Assembly (NCBI GenBank): GCA_018350325.1
Contig: JAEVLN010000016.1
Location: forward strand, 229,154-293,153
Source: Globodera rostochiensis
Taxonomy: Eukaryota; Nematoda; Chromadorea; Rhabditida; Heteroderidae
Reading direction: 5' to 3'
Length of the DNA stretch: 64,000 nucleotides
Positions 58,335-64,000 of the stretch are shown here, one piece after another. A program made the translations under genes and the position numbers. Every line of letters begins with the position of its first letter. Within the stretch, counting starts at the first letter, position 1. The notes below the pieces were generated by a model that worked only from the letters and a program-made list of their open reading frames with translations, was not told the origin of the DNA and did no database searches.

Positions 58335-61283
58335 ATGGAGCAAAGCAACATTGAAACGATGAGATCAAAAACAAAATTACATCACGACGGGGTACTTTAC
58401 GTCTACGACAAAATGAGCGCATCCGGCGATGTCAAATTCTGGCGTTGCGAATTCTCCAATGCGCGTGACGTGCGATGCAAAGGTCGAACTTTTATTCGAA
58501 AGCTTTGATAAATGTAATTGCAATTTATATCCGAAGAATAGACTGGTTCAATCGGTACAAAAACTCAGGCAATATGCAAAACCTAAACCACCGCTCCTTT
58601 GACTAATTTTCATAACAAATTACCCTCAAAAATCAAAAAAAAATTTTCCCGGCGGCGCCTCCCGGCACGGCACTGTCTACCCCCCCCCCCCCCAACTAAC
58701 AACAAAAAATACTCCTAAGAATCGACTTCCCACCCCCCCCCCCACGGCACTGAGGGCTAAATATTTTAACTTTGGTTAACCGTTTAAAGGCCGCTTGCAC
58801 ACTGATTTGAATGGCATTGTGCAGAGAGTTGTCGGAGAACATGTTTGCCCCTCCAGCGCTGCTCGTGTGGAGTCGCAACGGATAATCACCGCAATTAAAA
58901 GACGTGCAGTCGACACGATGGAGTCGACAGACGAAATTCTTGCGCATGCGCTTCAGAATGTATCGCCCTCCGTTCTCGCTGCTGTTCCCAGTAAAAATGC
59001 GGCCAACAAAGTTCGCATTGGACGGGGGGGGGGTAAACGAAAGAGTCGTCTTTTTCGTCAGCTCATAAAACGCGCGCGCACCGAAAATAAGGGATCATCC
59101 GAGAATTTCAAACATTTGGAGAGGTTTGGCGAGATAAACAATCGAATGGGCGACTTTGACACCAACTCCAGTCTCGAATCATCGCATTCGGTCGCACTTA
59201 CTTTGACCATCGACGCGGACGGGCACAATTATGGCGAACAATGCCAACAAACACTGGCATCATCAGGTGAACAGAGTCATGTAAAAAGGTGTTTCTAGGG
59301 GTATTAAGAGGCGTATAATCCGATTCTAACATCCATTTCGACCAATTCCGAACCTCGGAACCGGATTCGTACAATTTTTTGAAAATTCAAAATTTTTAAA
59401 AATTCATTTATAGCCTCAAAATCATTCACACCGCATAAAATTACAGCGAAAAAGCAAATAAGAACGAATCCATGTTTTTTGAATGATTTTGAGGCTATAA
59501 TTGAATTTTAAAAATTTTGAATTTTCGAAAAATTGTTCGAATCCGGGTCCGGGGTTCATAGAATCGGATTATACGCCTCTTAATACCCCTAGAAACACCT
59601 TTTTATATGACTTTGAAAAATATTTTTGTTTTTTCAAAAAATGGGGGGAGGGACAAACCTTAGTATTACCCCTTGTTGTTTTGCAAAATTTGTAATTTTT
59701 GTTCCAATTTTCTTAACAAATTGCCATCAAAAATATTCTCGGTGGCGCCTATCGGCACCGCCGACCCTCCCTTCTAAAATGAAGCAGAATTCGCAACAAA
59801 AAAAAATTGCTTTTCTTGAAAATTTCTTAACAAAAAAGGGTAAACCCCCCCCCCCCCTCCCCCTAAAATCGAACCTTTTTTTTTTGGAAAAAAAGAAGCA
59901 AAAAATACACCCCTAAGAATAGACACCCCCCCCCCCCCCCCGAAAAAAAAATCCTGGTTACGCCCTTGTTGAGAATGCAAAAATTCTAGCATATTTTTTC
60001 ACTAGACATTTTGCCTTTTCGTCCAATAATTGCATTCATTCGAAAATCGCAGCTCAATTCCCATCGGTTGTCGTTCAAACGAACCAGCAACAGCAAACTG
60101 CTTCAACTTCCGTTTCGAATCAGGTTGAAACTGATGGTTTGCCAATATTTTATAAACATTGGTTGTTAATTAGCACTTCATCAAATGTTATATTTTGTAA
60201 AAAGATTCACCAGCAACGCGTGCCGAAGCCCGACTTTTCGGCAACCTCCTGCTTATCAAATTTTGACATTTCGACAACTCATTCAGTTCCAATTGCCTTA
60301 GCAGATTATGTGTCACAAGGGTATAGCTTTTATTGTATATTTTACAAAAACTCCATCAGAAATTCTGCACTCGATTCGATGGCAAATGCAATTGGTGGAA
60401 AAATTGTGACGGTTTCTTCGTCGATGGCCTATCCGTCCCCAATTGACAACAAAATTGAACAGGCTTTGGTCTCGAAAATAATAATTAAATTGTAGTTTTT
60501 CAGTATTAAAGAATGAAAAATCATTGAAAAAATAATTTAGGATTTGGTGAAAACCCAACTGACCTTAGCTGTCCGCAAAGAGATGAAACTCATGCGTTCC
60601 ACAATCATTGAGTTGGAGAGCAAAGTGAATGCAATTTATGGAAGTATCGCTAATTTCTAACCAAAAATTGTTGCAGGTTTCACTTTTGGAAGGCGAAAAT
60701 CGAATCTTAAGACAATACGCACCCAACGAAGTTGAAGCCAATTTGCCCGCGCTTGTCCAGCAGATGCGCGACCGACAGCAAAAGGGCGCAAGTGCATCTC
60801 ACAACTATTTGAATCAGGTTGGAATAAAGCCGCTTAAAGACCTTAAAACAATCCGATTCTTTCAAAAACCCGGTTAACAACTATTTGAATCAGGTTGGAA
60901 TAAAGCCGCTTAAAGACCTTAAAACCATCCGATTCTTTCAAAAACCCGGTTAACAACTATTTGAATCAGGTTGGAATAAAGCCGCTTAAAGACCTTAAAA
61001 CAATCCGATTCTCTCAAAAACCCGGTTACCCGGTGCAACCCGGAAAAAATGACGGGACTCTCGTGCTTTATACTTAAACCTTTTCGTTTAGGGATTTGAT
61101 TCCTCTCGCTTTTAGTCGCGCACTGCCCCATCATCAATGGTAGAGCATCACCAGACCACTTCTTCTGGTCCAAAAACTGGGGGTGGGGCGTCTCCGCCAT
61201 GCCCACCCGTCGCCAATACTGCTTGGGATGGTCGCGTTAAACAATCAGAAATTAAATCGGACTTTGGACGGAACGGAATGTAA
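58335..61283 (+). CDS. Predicted FLYWCH zinc finger + TSC22-domain leucine-zipper protein
   Basis: Eight exons join in one frame: 58335-58482, 58790-59266, 60053-60123, 60205-60320, 60360-60468, 60541-60624, 60677-60817 and 61116-61283, giving 437 aa. The N-terminus is a FLYWCH-type finger: LHHDGVLYVYDKM, KFWRCEF, CKGRLHTDL and VGEHVCPSSAARVE. A basic region (GKRKSRLFRQLIKRAR) and a Gln/Ser-rich linker follow. The C-terminus has the TSC22/DIP/Bun box: PIDNKIEQALDLVKTQL, AVRKEMKLMRSTIIELESK and a leucine zipper VSLLEGENRILRQY, then a Pro/Ser tail. TSC22 proteins dimerise through this zipper and regulate transcription. An internal ATG at 60379 could start a short TSC22-only isoform. Alternative: two genes (FLYWCH, 58335-59266; TSC22, from 60379), with the shared phase a coincidence. 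Both domain calls are strong; the fusion is an inference. Confidence 0.5.
59286..59612. mobile_element. Palindromic MITE in the FLYWCH/TSC22 gene
   Basis: Nearly full-length palindrome: AAAAAGGTGTTTCTAGGGGT, ATTAAGAGGCGTATAATCCG on the left; CGGATTATACGCCTCTTAAT, ACCCCTAGAAACACCTTTTT on the right. Both arms continue inward through GAATCCGGGTCCGGGG-like and TTTTGAGGCTATAA segments. Sits in the intron 59267-60052, 20 bp from the donor. Confidence 0.5.
60802..61031. repeat. 76 bp tandem array carrying copies of a 5' splice site
   Basis: About 2.9 units. Each starts AACTATTTGAATCAG, the last bases of the TSC22 zipper exon, followed by the donor GTTGGAATAAAGCCGCTTAA and ends AAAAACCCGGTT. CAG|GT junctions recur at 60817, 60893 and 60969, exactly 76 bp apart. 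Confidence 0.5.
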
Positions 61284-63042
61284 TTGTACGGCGAATATAT
61301 CCTATATATTAACTTTATTACGCATGCTATGGTCGAAGTTTTCTGAATTGGTGAAGAATTGGTAACAAATGACACACTAAATTATTAATTGGCTCGGCGA
61401 TTTAATTTTCCTATGAAAATTATTCACATTTTTACGGTTGGACCTATCGCAGCATCTGATTTGCACGTGCCATATCCCCGATCTTTGTTCATTTACAATA
61501 TTATCCAGTTCCATCATTATTCCGCACATGCAAAATGTGTGAAAAACACGTTACTTTCAGCAGCATGCCCCTCCCCCTTTTCGCCGGAGGGTCGTAGTGA
61601 AGAGACATTTACATTTTGTGTCGACGTCATTTCGACTTTTCCCCTTCGTTCAGTTCGAACAATGACAGCTCCGACTTGAATTTCACCCATAGGGAGGAAA
61701 TGTAAAGTTCACACATTTTTTGATCTGCTGGTGAACGAACCGTTGGAGTGTTGTGATGGTCGTTGATCGCAGTCGGCAGGCTGTGATTTATTATGGTGTA
61801 TTCCCATCGGGGACGGAATGGATGCTGAACAACACAATCCGTTGCCGTACGTTCATTGGTTACTCTTCAACTTCAAACCCGCGACCAAACTCCATGTGGG
61901 CTGAGGTGTAGGGGCGAAGGGGATGGCTTGTTGAGTGGGTGAATGAATGTGGGCGGTGTGAACATTGCTATAACACAAAAAGTAGCGGTTTGGGCTGGAG
62001 ATTGGGCGTGATTTGTGGTGAGGGCGCTGGAGGGGATGCGAGTGGAGGAGGGTCTCGATGATCTTTTCGGGAGGGGGAGGTCGGTCTCCTATTGATCACA
62101 TTCCTCCGTTGATCAACTCCCTTTCCATTCGAACGAACGGCAGTTTGGGTTATGGGGAATGCGAACAACATTTGTGGTCATAAACAGCATCTTTTCACGT
62201 TCTGATCCATTTTTGTTGTCTGTCGAATGGGTCAAAGAAGCCGGCGGCTGATCTGATCAGACCAGCACAAGTGATCAGCTACCGCCGTCGCGTCTGTCCT
62301 TTCTCCGTGTTCACATTTTCAGCATATCATCGCCAATCCAACAAAGCACCGAAATGAATGATGCTTTTATTATGTCCTTTCAAAGTCTCCAGCAAATCAT
62401 TGCGGCCGAATGCGTTCCAATGATCGCTTTTTTTTTTGTCATAACGCAACACCCCCCCCCCCCCCCATCGAACCGAACCATCCAACGCAGTCAGTTAATG
62501 TAACCATCCGTCCCTTTCCTTCAACCATTCTCATATTTCATTGTTTTGTTGGAATTTGTTAACCTTTGCTTTTCACTTTAATGGGGGGAGAACGTTTCAC
62601 AGAGTTCAAAAAGCGACAAGCGTAGCTCTGTTTTTGGTAAGGGCAAAGTATTTCTCGGCATTTGCTTGTGTTTATGATTCTGACCCCCCCCCCCCCCCCC
62701 AACCCAACCCAAAAAGTACAACAATTCGACAAACCTTGAGAATGAAATGATTGCCTCCCCCCCCCCCCCCCCCCTCGTGATAGTCGTGATTGTCTTATGG
62801 TCGGATAATCCGCCTGAACTTACGCCCGAAATTCAAAGTGCATTGACAACCATAAATTGGATTAGTCCCCAATCTCCTCCACCTCCCGTTTCACCATTAT
62901 TTTGTTCAGGTTCATATCCCTTAAATCAGTTCCATCGCCTATCCGAAACTCAACTCTACGTGAAATGCACGACAAAAATGACAAAAAGTGCTTACCGTAT
63001 CTTAATGCCCGTACAGTAGGGAAAAGTGTTTATTTAAGTCAG
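61284..63042. other. Intergenic region, no supported gene
   Basis: Open stretches near 61389-61679 and 62747-63019 show no domain. C runs occur at 62449, 62684 and 62757. The 5' exon(s) of the amino-acid transporter may lie in the last few hundred bases but could not be placed. Confidence 0.5.
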
Positions 63043-64000
63043 GAAGGCTATTCGCTTGTCAGCAACTCGGCCGCCACTGTGCAGACGTCGGAGTGCGGTC
63101 GGAAGTACCGAAATTTGGAGGGCATGGGCTGGCTGGTCACGTGTCTGTTCATCGTCGGTCTGTTCGCCCTTAAACAGGACAAAACTTAGGAATTTCGGAA
63201 CTTTTTAGGGGAAACTGCCGGGGGCGGTCTGATCGGTATGTTGCGGAAAATAAACAATACCAAATATTTCCAAAGCGATGCCGACGGCGATGTTGTCGGC
63301 CGGCCTTCACGGCGGTATTTTGGTCATTTTCTTGGGCGCTTTGCTTTGCGCTCTCACCGGCCGACAATTGTCCGAGAATTGGACCGTAAGGTCCCAAAAC
63401 AAAGGCATTTTAAATTGTTTGCCGCCCTTTCAGATTCTGCAGGAGAGATGGCCCGAGTACAGAAGCCATTGCCGAAAGCCGTACCCCGCGATGGGTTCGT
63501 TTTTACAAAGGATGTCGTCGATTCAGTCAAAAAAATGAGAGAATTCGATGGCCATAACCATTAAACGGAAGCAAAATGACGGCATCCGTTGTTTCTTCAG
63601 TGACCCTTTCGTCTCGTTAAGGTCTTCGGGCAGTTGGCCCCAAATTCATGTTGGTACACTCTAAAAGCTCAAAACCCAAAAATGGCCTTTTCTTCAGGAC
63701 TTTTGTGTCCGTTTGTTTGAATGTCACCCAATTCGGCACCGCCGTCGTCTTTCTTCTGTTAGCTGCCAAAAACATTGAGAACTTTCTTCGTGCTTATGCC
63801 GGCATTCACTTCGGCTTCTGTCAGCTGCTTTTGCTTGTCGCCGCTCTGATGTTGCCCTTTACAATGCTTAAATCGCCCAAAGACTTTTGGTGGGCAGTGA
63901 TCGGAGCGATGGTCACCACAACGGTGGCTGTGAGGTGGGGAGGGGAGGGGGTGGGGAGGGGAGGGGAAGGGGGTGGGGAGGGGAGGGGGTGGGGAGGGGA
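63043..64000 (+). CDS. SLC36/Aa_trans-family amino-acid transporter, 3' end outside window
   Basis: Proton-coupled amino-acid transporter of the Aa_trans (SLC36/SLC32/SLC38-like) family, multi-pass membrane protein. Exons in phase: 63043-63157 (EGYSLVSNSAATV, GMGWLVTCLFIVG), 63209-63235 (ETAGGGLIA), 63276-63385 (MPTAMLSAGLHGGILVIFL), 63434-63494 (ILQERWPEYRSHCRKPYPAMG), 63622-63649 (LRAVGPKFM) and 63698-63934 (VCLNVTQFGTAVVFLLLAAK, ALMLPFTMLKSPKDFWWAVI). The ETAGGGLIAMPTA motif in the first helix is the family substrate-binding signature. The next intron begins GTGGGGAGGGGAGG and runs off the window as another G-rich repeat. The N-terminal exon is not resolved. Substrate is not predictable. 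Confidence 0.5.
63935..64000. repeat. G-rich array beginning at a donor site, cut by the window end
   Basis: GTGGGGAGGGGAGGGG units start directly at the 5' splice site of the transporter exon and continue beyond the window. Confidence 0.5.

Noticed and set aside
61389..61679. 96-codon frame upstream of the amino-acid transporter
   Set aside because: No recognised motif and no splice link to the transporter exons.

Overview
This is a gene-bearing and very repeat-rich piece of a nematode nuclear genome. Coding sequence sits in many short exons split by mostly 35-60 nt introns. The genes have clear nematode relatives: a patched-related sterol-sensing protein, a MIG-10/Lamellipodin adaptor, a GLR-1-like glutamate receptor and a BRICHOS membrane protein. 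At least four introns use GC-AG splice sites. I infer a tylenchid plant-parasitic nematode, probably a cyst nematode (Heteroderidae). No species can be named from sequence alone, and I see no prokaryotic, viral or organellar features.

Layout: a 5'-truncated patched-related gene (+, 2-2486); a CDF zinc transporter (-, 2772-5988); a type II membrane BRICHOS protein (+, 7890-10679); MIG-10/Lamellipodin (-, 10970-17859); about 15 kb (17860-33054) with no convincing gene, made of G-rich or purine-rich satellites, nested inverted-repeat elements and a 0.45 kb duplication; an RNF141-like RING protein (-, 33055-34156); N-myristoyltransferase (+, 36274-38389); an AMPA/kainate-type glutamate receptor close to GLR-1 (-, 39075-50100); WDR55 (-, 50538-53197); VPS51 (-, 53582-57883); a predicted FLYWCH zinc finger plus TSC22 leucine-zipper protein (+, 58335-61283); and an SLC36-like amino-acid transporter (+, from about 63043, running off the window).

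The genes are mostly unrelated housekeeping and neuronal genes. Possible functional links are RNF141 beside N-myristoyltransferase (the RNF141 start is MGQ, a potential myristoylation signal) and the close same-strand VPS51-WDR55-GLR series, which could include an operon.

The most unusual feature is the tandem arrays inside introns. In at least four genes the repeated unit overlaps or abuts a splice junction: copies of a 5' splice site in the BRICHOS gene (35 bp unit) and the TSC22 gene (76 bp unit), a donor-proximal 41 bp unit in WDR55, and a unit carrying the 3' splice site in the GLR gene (22 copies). In the best cases the ancestral intron looks short, and the intron grew by tandem duplication across its own boundary. 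Several families of short palindromic elements also occupy introns; one in the CDF gene is flanked by an exact 10 bp direct repeat, and its removal leaves a normal-sized intron.
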